Positions 35,084 through 44,444 of a stretch of 64,000 bases of DNA are shown here, one piece after another. Within the stretch, counting starts at the first letter, position 1. Every line of letters starts with the position of its first letter. Position numbers and translations under genes: made by a program. The stretch is from contig OY998180.1 in NCBI GenBank assembly GCA_963921935.1, forward strand, positions 43,609,231 to 43,673,230, written 5' to 3'. Under the pieces are notes generated by a model, which saw only the letters and a list, made by a program, of their open reading frames with translations, did no database searches and had not been told where the DNA came from. Source of the DNA: Galeruca laticollis. Taxonomy: Eukaryota > Arthropoda > Insecta > Coleoptera > Chrysomelidae.

Positions 35084-35213
35084 TATATACACCACGGTGG
35101 TGAAGACATTTATAGGCCTCGCACCTTATTCCGCTCGGGGCAAAGCCCCTCGCTAAATAATCTTGATGCTCGGTCAATAATAACAGTCTTCACCACCTTG
35201 GTGTATAATATAC
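35084..35213. repeat. Hairpin element (MITE-like)
   Basis: TATACACCACGGTGGTGAAGAC at the left mirrors GTCTTCACCACCTTGGTGTATA at the right (22-bp arms, one mismatch). The centre is CG-rich (CCGCTCGGGGCAAAGCCCC). Confidence 0.75.
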
Positions 35214-35542
35214 TATTTCCGGATTTATACACTCCCTGAGTTTGTATCGTGCTAACACACCAAAATTTCTCCAAAAATGTAGTATATCTGGATTTATAGA
35301 ACCCGTTGTACTGGCTGTGGTTAGCTGAAAATCAATAGGGTTAATCTGTGAGATGTCCTGAACAATATCCAATCATAAAATTGCTCACTTGTATATACTC
35401 GGAGGCTGTATCCTAACAAATCTAAATTTCTCCAAAAATGACCACTTCAGGTACCATAGCACCCGTTGTACTGGATCTGGTGAGCTGACCATCAATAGGG
35501 TTCATCTGTGAGGTGGCCTGAACAATACCCAATCATAAAGTT
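35214..35542 (+). mobile_element. ST172 repeat element, part left of FB3
   Basis: Two core units (CACTCCCTGAGTTTGTATCG and ACTCGGAGGCTGTATCC). The array is broken by FB3 at 35543 and resumes at 38837 (GGTGACTTTATGCAATCCGG, CTGTATCGTGCTAACAAG) up to about 38885. Confidence 0.8.
35534..35542. repeat. Left 9-bp target duplication of FB3
   Basis: CATAAAGTT; identical nine bases at 38828-38836 after the right end. Confidence 0.9.
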
Positions 35543-36689
35543 AGCTCAGTGAAGTTGACCCCCTGCCCCCCCCCCCAAACGAAATTTTCAACAAAAACAT
35601 ATATGATCATAATGCACCAATATGTTCCATGAATGATTTTCTTTGCACCACATTTCCCAAGAGACTACAGCTATTTGTTTATGGGGGGGGGAGGTAAAGA
35701 CACGCTAGCCTCCCCCAATCGGAATTTTCAAATTTTGTACTTTGCACCGTCAAATGCTTCACCGAAATAATACTTTGCACCCCTTCCCTCAGTTAGTAGT
35801 ATCGCATTATTCAGAGTGAAGTTGCCCCCCCCCCTATGATAATTTTCAAAAAAACAAGTGGCATCGGAATCCACTTCTAATGCACTCATTTGCACCACCA
35901 AGAAAAAGAAAATCCCCTCCCCTTACTTAGTTAAACCTCAATATATAGAGTGGAGTTGCCCTCCCCATGATAATTTTCAACAACAAAAAATGGGATCGGA
36001 ATCTACTTCTAATGCACTCAAATGCACCACCTAGAAAAAGAAAATCCCCCCTCCCCTTACTTAGTTAAACCTTAATATAGTGAAGTTGCCCCCCCCCCCA
36101 ATGATAATTTTCAAAAGAAACAAGTGGCGTCGGAATCCACTTCTAATGCATTCATATGCACCACTAACAAAAACAAAATCCCCCCTACCCCTGGTTAGTT
36201 AAATTTCATTATTTAAAGTGAAGTTGCCCCTCCCCAAAGATAAATTCCGAAAAAAGTTTTGGGTACTGGAGTCCACTTCTAATGCACGCTTATGCACCAC
36301 CAACAAAAACAAAATCTTTGCACTGCCTTGATGAAGTACTATAAAAGGACAGAAGTCACAATTTCGACTAACAACGCCTACATATGTATATCTTGCAAAC
36401 AATGCTAGTGCTTAGGGTTTATTCAATTGAATTCGGTACAAAATAGCCATTGTAAATCGTTTGCTGAGGAGGATCTCATGTTGTATGTTCGTGTACATTG
36501 TTCTCGCAGTTTTCAATGACGCCGTACCTGAAGTTGCCAATGAGAGGAATCAACAAACCACTAGCTATATAAATTAGTTATAGCCTTTTTATTGAAATAC
36601 ATTCTCCAAAAATAAGTAACATTTTGAAAAAATATGTAATTACACTTAAAGCAATTTACTACAGGTTATATAAAAAGTTTTGTGAGTTT

Positions 36690-36765
36690 TTTATTTACAT
36701 TTTCGTTTAACATTTCGGACTGTCAGTGTCCTTCATCAGAAACTCATTATACAAACAGAATGTTT
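36690..36765 (-). ncRNA. Hammerhead ribozyme-like motif at Penelope 3' end
   Basis: On the reverse strand: GAGTTT-CTGATGA, a stem II of AGGAC...GTCC, GAAA, a short stem III region (TGTTAAACGAAAATG) and AAACTC, which can pair with GAGTTT as stem I. CTGATGA and GAAA are the conserved hammerhead core. Such motifs are known in Penelope-like elements. Cleavage ability cannot be judged here because the exact cleavage nucleotide is ambiguous. Confidence 0.6.
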
Positions 36766-37069
36766 ACAATCAACAGATTATACAAAATAAACTTATTTTT
36801 AAAAACTTGCCAACATATATGATAAAATAACATTTTAATTAAAAACATTTAGAATAAAATAACCACTGTCACTAATGACGGTACATATATTGTGTTAAAC
36901 CATCACAGATTTTGCAAGTAAACCAACATATATCGAGTGTAAGAACAACTAGTATTTGTATCGTATACATTAATTAAGATTTGAAAAGAGGAGCAAAACA
37001 AACTTAATGTTCATATTAGTATGCTTTTGACATAAGGTGCTTGTTATGTTAACGTCTGTATTTCCAACT

Positions 37070-37480
37070 TATACCAATTTTTGAAGTTAATACTCATTTT
37101 ATTAAATTAAAATAAATCTTTGATAATTTTTTTGTACCTGACTTTGCATTGATAGAATGTTTGTTTAGTTGGATTTCTATTATTTCGTAGAACTCCTTTT
37201 TTTATGGCTTTCGGTTAGTAGTATTTTTGTAATGTCATAGTCAAGGGTGTGTTTGTGTTCAGAAACGTGATTCGTAAGAGCTGTCTTGATTTTTTTGTCG
37301 TATTTGTGGCCATTTAGGCGGTTTTTAAAATATTGACTGGTTTGTCCAATATAGATACCCTCACAATCTTTACATGGAATCTCGTAGATAACGTGGCTTT
37401 TTATGTCATTGGGAATTCTTGGTTTCAGTTTACTAAAATTAGATTTTAAAAGATTATGTCCTCTGAGTGTTACGGTTATG
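37070..37480 (-). pseudogene. Penelope GIY-YIG endonuclease domain
   Basis: The reverse strand reads HVIYEIPCKDCEGIYIGQTS, then NRLNGHKYDKKIKTALTNHV and LLTESHKKR. It has the IPC..C zinc-binding start and the GIYIGQT core of the Penelope endonuclease. It is followed by stops near 37180. Confidence 0.85.
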
Positions 37481-37685
37481 TTGTGTTCTTTAAAAGTGCT
37501 ACCAATTTTTTCTGGAAGTCCCGAAATGTATGGTAAAGAAAGATAAATGTTTTGAGATATATTTTGTGAACTATTTCTAGGTTGAGGTTGGTTGTGAAAA
37601 AGATGGATACGGTTTTTAAAAATTCTGTTAGTTAGTTTCTCTGGGTAATCATTTAATTGGCTTCTTTAGATTTTTTTATGGCGTT

Positions 37686-38380
37686 TTACCGGTATTCGCA
37701 GTCAGAAAGTTTTATAGCCCAATCCGCGAGTCCTATGACTACCGATTTTTTCAGCGACATTGGGTGCTGGGAATTAAAATTCACATATCTAGACCACCAA
37801 GTTTCCTTTGTATACCATTCTGTTTTGATAGTATTCTTTATGTGGTGAAGAGTTAAGTCCAAAAAATTTATTTTATTTTGTTGTTCCCTTTCAACAGTAA
37901 ATTGTAGTTTGTTGTGAAAGCTATTAAAACTATCAAGAATATCCTCCATTTTGTTTATTGACACTAGTGCTATGCAGTCATCGACATACCTAAAGAAAAA
38001 AGGAACTTGATACTCCATGCCTCCAATTATGGATACTTCCAGGTCCTCCATCATAAGTTGTGTAATTACACTTGAAATGGATGCACCCATTGCACAGCCT
38101 TATGTTTGTTTAAAAAACTTTTCTTCATACAAAAAATATGTAGAACTTAATGTTAGTTGCTTTCAAAAATTCACTTAGGAGTATGTCAGTATAAGACTCA
38201 ATTTTATTCCACTTTTTTATAATTGTGTTTCTGGCTAAGTCAAAAGGCATGTTTGTATATAAAGATACAACATCTAATGATAAAAGTGTGTAATTATCTG
38301 GTAATATTAAATTTTTAATTTTGGTCTTAAAATCAAATGAATCTTTTATGTAATATTTGTTTTGGTTTATAATACAAAAC
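37686..38380 (-). pseudogene. Penelope reverse transcriptase (frameshifted)
   Basis: LSLDVVSLYTNMP (about 38270) carries the first catalytic Asp region. A shift near 38100-38130 follows. Then GCAMGASISSVITQLMMEDLE and FFFRYVDDCIALVS, with the YVDD catalytic pair, FLDLTLHHI and WYTKETWWSRYVNFNSQHP. These are in the order usual for Penelope RT. The N-terminal fingers are missing. The uninterrupted 134-codon part is 37686-38090. Loss of frame means it is inactive. Confidence 0.88.
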
Positions 38381-38827
38381 GTTGTTGAGGTTTAACTAAG
38401 AAAGGGAAGGGGGGATTTTTTTTTCTTGGTGGTGCAAATGAGTGCATTAGAAGTGGATTCCGATGCCACTTGTTTTTTTTTGAAAATTATCATTGGGGGG
38501 CCAACTTCACTCTGAATATTGCGATACTACTAACTGAGGGGAAGGGTGCAAAGTATTATTTCGGTGGAGCATTATGTTGCATTACAAGCGCTTGACCGTG
38601 CAAAGTACAAAATTTGAAAATTCGGATGGGGGTTAGGGGGGAGGGTTAGCGTGTATTTGCCCCTTCCCCACAAACAGATAGATGTCTCTCGGGAAATGTG
38701 GTGCAAAGAAAATCATTCATGGAGCAAATTTGTGCATTAGGAGTGTATTACGACCATATATGTTTTTGTTGAAAATTTCCATTGGGGGGAGGGGGGGGGG
38801 TGCGGGAGGTGGCAACTTCACTGAGCT

Positions 38828-38885
38828 CATAAAGTTGGTGACTTTATGCAATCCGGACGCTGTATCGTGCTAACAAGAACTGTTA
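38828..38885 (+). mobile_element. ST172 repeat element, part right of FB3 (with duplication 38828-38836)
   Basis: Begins with the second CATAAAGTT and continues the same core unit broken at 35542, then ends shortly after CTGTATCGTGCTAACAAG with a partial right end (CTGTTACAGAAAGTCCTGC). Confidence 0.75.
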
Positions 38886-38949
38886 CAGAAAGTCCTGCGG
38901 AATGTCGAATAAGTTGAACATTTCTGATCCAGAGCGTTAACACCACTGT

Positions 38950-39415
38950 TTGGATACATATTTAATCCATTCCAAACATGAACTATTAAAAAAAATTATA
39001 ATCACCCCTGTCCGTCAAATACTTCAACGCTTTTTTCTCACCAAAGGCAACGGGACATACCTAACGAAACATGAGCTACCGGTACTATGTTATTGGCCAA
39101 AATCACGTCAATTGCGTTTCGTTAGATATGCCCCGTTGTGCATTGTCGACAATACAATCACGGACTTGTTGTTCTTGGTATCGTGAGGCACAATGGTGTG
39201 AGTAGAAGTAAACCCAAAAATTCAGGAAGCAACTTCACCCTTCTTACAAGGTAAGTATTCTGGTGGAACAAATCTTTTATTCTTCTTTACCGTACCAACA
39301 TAGGTAATATTACGACTGAGAAGTTCACCAGTTAGCTCCGTTGACGTGTACCAGTTATAGCCTGTTATGTTTCTATTGGTTCCAAACACGGGCCCTCTGT
39401 TTCAATTTTATTTAT
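38950..39415 (-). pseudogene. piggyBac-type transposase, middle part
   Basis: Reverse strand: GPVFGTNRNITGYNWYTSTE, LLSRNITYVGTVKKNKRFVP, then TKNNKSVIVLSTMHNGAYLT. This is the piggyBac catalytic region; relatives have DNW(F/Y)TS, and the Asp is Tyr here (GYNWYTS), so a catalytic residue is lost. Stops follow. On its 5' side it ends at about 39415, short of the ST172 copy at 39544. Confidence 0.8.
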
Positions 39416-39692
39416 CTCTGCGTAGCCCTAATTTTTGAATTTGTGTGCACAATCATCTCAATTATGGAGTTTGTAATAAGAAGCCTTCAAGATTCTAGCT
39501 CCGATGACGACTAGGAAGTATTTTAATAATATTGGAGCCTCTCATTACTTTTCCGCCGACCCTATCTACGATGGTAGAAAAGTATTGGCTTACCCCAAAA
39601 AAAGTTGGAATTTTAAAATTTTTTTAGTTATCTTTACGTTTTTCATTGAGAAGAACATGAAAGACGGGTTTTTAGAAAAATAATCCTGTGTG

Positions 39693-40165
39693 GCAAGTGT
39701 TCCTCGTGTTAAGTCCTCAGTCCATTATACCATTATCGATGAGAAAACACCCTTAATCGGTGGGAATAAATAATACCATAGCTTATCAAAAATCACTGAG
39801 ATAATAAATTGAATATTATTTCTAACAAAGTTACTGACCACAGATAACTTATACAAAATGCATTACTAACATGACACTACTTAACAATGAACTCTGCTTT
39901 TCAACGTAAAGAAATTCCTATATATATTATTAAAAGCTAAACCTAAACATAAATATAAACAGTCGATGATCTTCGTCGACCTTACTATACTTAAATTATT
40001 TATATCGTTGAATCGCGTTTATTATTATATTTACAATCTGTCGTGATTCCGTTTAGAACAATAACCTTCCTACAACTAGTTAACGACCTTCAAGTTCACT
40101 GGCCACTGACAATACTTGAAATTAAACTAACTAAATCTAATAGTGACTCGGATCGTCACATGTCG
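39693..40165. mobile_element. Unidentified 470-bp insertion in ST172 copy C
   Basis: Splits the ST172 right end between CCTGTGTG and GTCGTTATCGTCGGCC. It could be a solo LTR (TGGCAAGTG...GATCGTCACA reads TG...CA, with a GAATAAATAATA signal near 39760), but a convincing duplication is not visible. Confidence 0.4.
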
Positions 40166-40386
40166 TTATCGTCGGCCACTTTTTGTAACATATCTTGTTA
40201 GCACGATACATCCTCCGTAGTGCATAAAGTCACCAATTTCATGATTGGGTATTGTTTAGGGCATCTCACAGATGGACTCTATTGATGTTCAGCATACCAG
40301 AGCCAGTACAACGGCGGGTGCTATGGTACCTGAAGTATCACACTTTTGGAGAAATTTCGGTTTGTTAGCCCGATACAGACTCCGGA

Positions 40387-41446
40387 ACCTCTGTGAAGCT
40401 GGCGGAACCATTTCGGCAGAATCAAATCAAACCTATTACGATTTCTAGTACTCATTCTGTACTAATTTGTACTACAAAAAATAATTTTGTATATTTACCC
40501 GTTAACCCGACAGTAGCAACATGCGGTTGTTCACACAGCAGAAATCTAATTTTCTTGACAAAATGGTAACTGATGGCACAACGCTACTGTGCGGTTTAGT
40601 ACCTCTCGTTCTGGGAAGAGTTTCCTTAGTCTTACTTAGCCAGCCATCCAGAGTGTATCGTTGTCAAAAAGAATTGAAGTTGCTGTGTGAGCGACCTTCG
40701 TTGCTATTTACGTTTCTATTGTCTGAGAGTATAAATTATTTTTATGTGTGAGTATTTGTAAGATCAAATATTTTTAGTAATTCTGAAAATATGAATTATG
40801 AGCGGAGCAAGATTGCTGCGATTTTTTGACGGATTTTGAGATCGAACCTGAAGATGATGATGAAAGTTTACCGGACGACAATTTGGAAATTGTGGAGTAT
40901 GATACAAGTTCCAAATTCGAAATATCACAAGCTAAGAATATTGAGGATGAGTCTGTACAAAGCAGACACATATGGTCACCTTGTTTGATTGGAAAAGATG
41001 GAACAAGGTGGAGAAAGCGACGAAATATTCGAACCCGTGTAGAAAATATATATCCACGTTTACCAGGTCCACAAGGCGATATCTGACATAAACGAGATAT
41101 CAAAGAAATTTGGGAATGTTTTTATACCATAGACATGCTAGAAAATATTAAAAACTATACAAATACGTTTATAACAATGCAATCATATGATATAAAAGAA
41201 GATCGCACTGCTAGGTCAACTGACCTTATCGAAATAAAAGCATTATTAGGACTTTTATATATCTCAGGAGCCAATAAAAGTAACAAACAGAATTCAAAAT
41301 ATCTATTTAGAGTAGACGGCAGATCGATGGATATCTATAGGCTGACAGTGCTTTTTTGTGGTACAAATTAGTACAAAATGAGTACTAATAGTCGTAATAG
41401 GTTTGATTTGATTCAACCGATATGGTTCTGTCAACTTCACAGACGT
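40387..41446. mobile_element. FB4: foldback-family element with a piggyBac 5' end inside
   Basis: Ends ACCTCTGTGAAGCTGGC (40387) and, reversed, ACGTCTGTGAAGTTGAC (at 41446). The inverted repeats extend about 100 bp and include GAATCAAATCAAACCTATTA and GTACTAATTTGTACYAC. Flanks are GACTCCGGA (40378-40386) and GTCTCCGGA (41447-41455), a 9-bp duplication of the ST172 core sequence GCCTCCGGA with one change in each copy. The ends match FB1's right end. The interior from 40506 is piggyBac DNA. Confidence 0.85.
40506..41341 (+). pseudogene. piggyBac-type element, 5' end and N-terminal half of transposase
   Basis: TTAA at 40502-40505 is followed by CCCGACAGTAGCAAC, as at a piggyBac-type 5' end. The coding part (about 40826-41340) reads TDFEIEPEDDDESLPDDNLE, an acidic N-terminus. 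After a stop near 41085 it continues EIWECFYTIDMLENIKNYTN, then RTARSTDLIEIKALLGLLYI. This is the start of the piggyBac transposase domain. The element is cut at about 41341, where the FB4 right repeat begins, so the catalytic residues are missing. Confidence 0.78.
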
Positions 41447-41929
41447 GTCTCCGGAGTGTATACAAGTGACCAATTTTATGATTGGATATTGTTCAGGACG
41501 TCTCACAGTTAAACCCTATTGATTTTCAGCTTACCAGAGCCGGTACCTACAACGTGTCCTATAAATCCAGATATACTACATTTTCGGAAAAAATTCGATT
41601 TGTTAGCACGATGCAGCCTCCATAGTGTATACACGAGGCCAATTTTATGATTGGATATTGTTCAGGGCGTCTTATAGTTGAATCCTATTGATTTTCAGCT
41701 TACTAGAGCCGGTACCTACAACGTGTCCTATAAATACAGATATACTACATTTTTGGAGAAATTTCGCTCTGTTACAGCATTCGAAGTGTAAACAAGTGAC
41801 CAATTTTATGATATACTAAATTTTTGGTCATTTTTGGAGAAATTTCGGTATGTTAGCACGATACTGCGTCCAGAGTGCGGAAAAGTTAGTTTTAATCTTT
41901 AAAACTGTTTATTTTTCTTTTAGATCAGG

Positions 41930-42316
41930 GAAGCTGACTTCATTTAGATTTATCTTTTCCATATCATGATATTGTTTTTCCCACTTCTTGCTCTTCGTCA
42001 TCATCTTCACTTTCTGATGATGACCCTGGTTGGCCGAGCTGTTCATCATCAGGTTTACACTCGATTTTACTATCGGTATCGTGTTCACTATAATCTTCAG
42101 AGTCACTTTCCATCTTACCGCTTTCGTCTTCGGTGTCAAAAATTAGCTCGCATACAATAAGTATCATCAAAAACATTTGTGCCGCTGGTTAATGGTTCAT
42201 TGGAAGCAATCCTTTTTTCTCCAGGTTCATTTCTAGGCTTCATTTCTTTCCATAAAGAATTATATTTCACTATTTGCAATAATTCGGCGTTAGAGAGTAC
42301 TATTCTTGCCGTAATC
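41930..42316 (-). pseudogene. Degenerate exon with acidic C-terminal stretch
   Basis: A possible splice acceptor (TTTGTTTTCAG near 42317 on the reverse strand) precedes ARIVLSNAELLQIVKYNSLW and NEPGEKRIASNEPL. A shift near 42160 leads to FDTEDESGKMESDSEDYSEH and a run of Asp, Glu and Ser ending at 41964. Not recognised. It may be a transposase N-terminus, since piggyBac proteins often begin with acidic runs. Confidence 0.35.
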
Positions 42317-42804
42317 TGAAAACAAAATACAATATCAAGAGTGACCGCTCGTCACTCGCGCCATGTCACATCTCGACTTTGCTCTCTTTATGTCACTCTT
42401 CATCTCTCTCTATCATGAAGCGCCGGACGGCAGACAGTCTTATACCGAAAATTACGTCTTTTTCCTCTCCCTGCAATTCTATTTTTGTTATTTACTTAAA
42501 AATTATATCATCTACGGGCAAATTATGCATACATTTGTCATATAATTTATATATGTTCTTCCATTTGCAGCTTCAATGATAATTTTCTATGCATTTATTA
42601 AAAAAATAATCTAATTCTAAAAAATAAAAGTTGAAATTTTTTTCCAAAGTTGAACGTTTGGCTGGTGTTGTGCACTATATGGTAACAAAATCACTGTCGC
42701 TACCGGTGATTCTGTTTCGTCCGCCTAGAATCTCGAATCGAATACATCGGTAATCGGCATCCAAAAAACACCATTGGAAGTGGACACCGCGCACTAAAGC
42801 TTAA
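42317..42804. other. No gene seen
   Basis: AT-rich with a mildly GC-rich patch at 42660-42790. Forward frames at 42363-42579 have no support. Confidence 0.4.
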
Positions 42805-43345
42805 TACTCACTTAGGCGAAATTCGCGTTTTTTTGACATATTGTGTCAAATCCAGATTTAAAAATATTCGCGGCTGGAAATTTTAACTATTTTGCGATTT
42901 TTACAAGAGTATCATTTGTCATAAATCAATAGAAAATATAACCTAGAATTTTTAATATTATTTGTTGTAAAAATAAAACAGTCATGGATGCTTGTCATTA
43001 CAACAATTATTTTCGAGGATATATCGAAATTCATTGCAAATTGAAAAATACACTCGAAAAATAACAATATAACAATATGAAGCACAGTGTAGTATATACA
43101 CAAAACAAATATATCTAAAGAACAAATTTATGATCTGCACAAACCTTCAGAAAATGACACTATAAATGACAGTGATGACAGAAATTCGCAAAATAGTTAA
43201 AATCATTTTAACTTTTTTGCGATTTACCCGCACTTTCGCGTAGGCGAATTTCGCTTTTATGAGTATGGATGAAAGACGCGAATCTGCGACAACAGTCTGG
43301 CTTTGACACATTATGTCAAAAAACCGCGTCTAAGACCGCACCTAT
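42805..43345. mobile_element. MITE-like inverted repeat element
   Basis: ACTTAGGCGAAATTCGCG, TTTTTTTGACATATTGTGTC and AAATCCAG at the left mirror GACGCGGTTTTTTGACATAA and TGTGTCAAAGCCAG (reversed) at the right. A second inner pair is GCGAATTTCGC and TAACTATTTTGCGA. Non-coding, about 540 bp. Confidence 0.6.
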
Positions 43346-43604
43346 AGAAAATCTAAATATGATTATAGTATCATTATTTACAAATAATTATGTGATGGAA
43401 AAACGGTGAACTAGGCCTAAGCCATTTATGTTGGCTACCATGCAGTTTTACTTGTCACTGACGATATTATTATTGAACACAGAAAAATGAAGGTTAAAAG
43501 TTAAAATATCAATAGATCTTACACAAACATGTATTAGAAGATAATTAGATAATATATAGAACATAATAACCAGAGTTTATTCAAGTAATCTCCCACAAAT
43601 ATCA

Positions 43605-44444
43605 TGGCGCAGTCAAAATAATATAATTACAAAAGTTACAATGTGCAATAAATGTAAGTGGCTAAACCATTTTGCAGAAGCTTGTAGAAACAGGGACATA
43701 AAGTTAATGCAAGAAGATACAAGAGAAGAAGAACAAGAAATGTTCATAGGAATTGTTAATTTAGTAGGAACGATAGAAAACAAATTTATGGAAGAAAGTA
43801 CAATACAAGACTTAAAAGTTAAGGTAAAATTAGATACAGGTAGTGATTGGAATATGTTACCAGATTTAATTTTTTAAAATATAGTTAGATATATAGAATT
43901 GATAAAAGTAACATAGATTTAAAAAATAACAAGGGTTTTAGTATTCAAGGATTAGCACAAATTAAATTGTAACAAAATAAATAAAAATGATGTTTTAGTA
44001 TTTCAGGGGGCCTTCAACAGTAGTGCCTACCTACTTTATTCACAAAACAGTAGTTCATATTATCAACAATCCAATGGTTTAGCTGAAAGAATATTACAAT
44101 ATGTCAAAAATATATTGAAAAATGCAGATTTAGATAAAAAAGATAGGTATTTAGATAAAAAAGATAGGTATTTAACTTTGTTAGAGTTAAGAAATACAAC
44201 CGTTATATATAATACTCGTTCACCATCTGAATTATATGGTAGGAAAATTCAAGGGGTTATGTCAATTTTTAACCAAAATAATAGAGATGATTCCGAAACT
44301 AGAATCAAATTAGAGGAAAGATCAGGCAAAAAAAAATTATTTTATGGTCGTAATAAAATGCAGTTGAGAAAGTTACATCGGGAAGATGTAGTAGTAGTAG
44401 TAATAAAAAATTATCCTAGCAGTGAAGGAAATAATAAGAAATAG
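43605..44444 (+). pseudogene. Ty3/gypsy-type retrotransposon relic, internally deleted
   Basis: TGGCGCAGTC at 43605 looks like a primer-binding site, so DNA just upstream is probably the end of a 5' LTR. The frame 43641-43877 has a CCHC knuckle (CNKCKWLNHFAEAC) followed by an aspartic protease start (VKLDTGSD). After about 150 bp the next frame (44115-44444, similarity from about 44035) is the C-terminal part of an integrase: YYQQSNGLAERILQYVKN, YLTLLELRNTTV, SPSELYGRK. Most of gag and all of reverse transcriptase and RNase H are missing. A duplicated DLDKKDRY phrase is present. Clearly inactive. Confidence 0.82.

Larger units (their letters stand above)
36600..38384 (-). mobile_element. Penelope-like retroelement, 5'-truncated, inside FB3
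   Basis: Reverse strand, from 38384 down: reverse transcriptase, a GIY-YIG endonuclease, and a hammerhead-like motif near the 3' end. That is the order in Penelope-like elements. The 5' end is cut at about 38384, where FB3 repeats begin. Some frameshifts and stops are present. Confidence 0.88.
35543..38827. mobile_element. FB3: foldback element with C-rich repeats, holding a Penelope element
   Basis: Ends AGCTCAGTGAAGTTGACC (35543) and the reverse complement AACTTCACTGAGCT (ending 38827), with CATAAAGTT duplications. The left arm (35543-36420) has units of about 130 bp: GAAGTTGCCCCCCCC, ATGATAATTTTCAA, GGAATCCACTTCTAATGCAC, ATTTGCACCACCAA, with poly-C runs up to 13. The right arm (38385-38827) holds the reverse. 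The word is TTTGCAC/TAATGCAC. It inserted in an ST172 core unit. Between the arms lies a 5'-truncated Penelope element. Confidence 0.88.
39544..41918 (-). mobile_element. ST172 repeat element, copy C, interrupted twice
   Basis: Reverse orientation: right end at 39544 (ATTACTTTTCCGCCGACC), left end at about 41918 (GCGGAAAAGTTAGTTTTAAT...AAACTGTTTATTTTT). Core units at 40180-40386 and 41447-41880. It is broken by about 470 bp of foreign DNA (39693-40165) and by FB4 (40387-41446). Confidence 0.82.
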
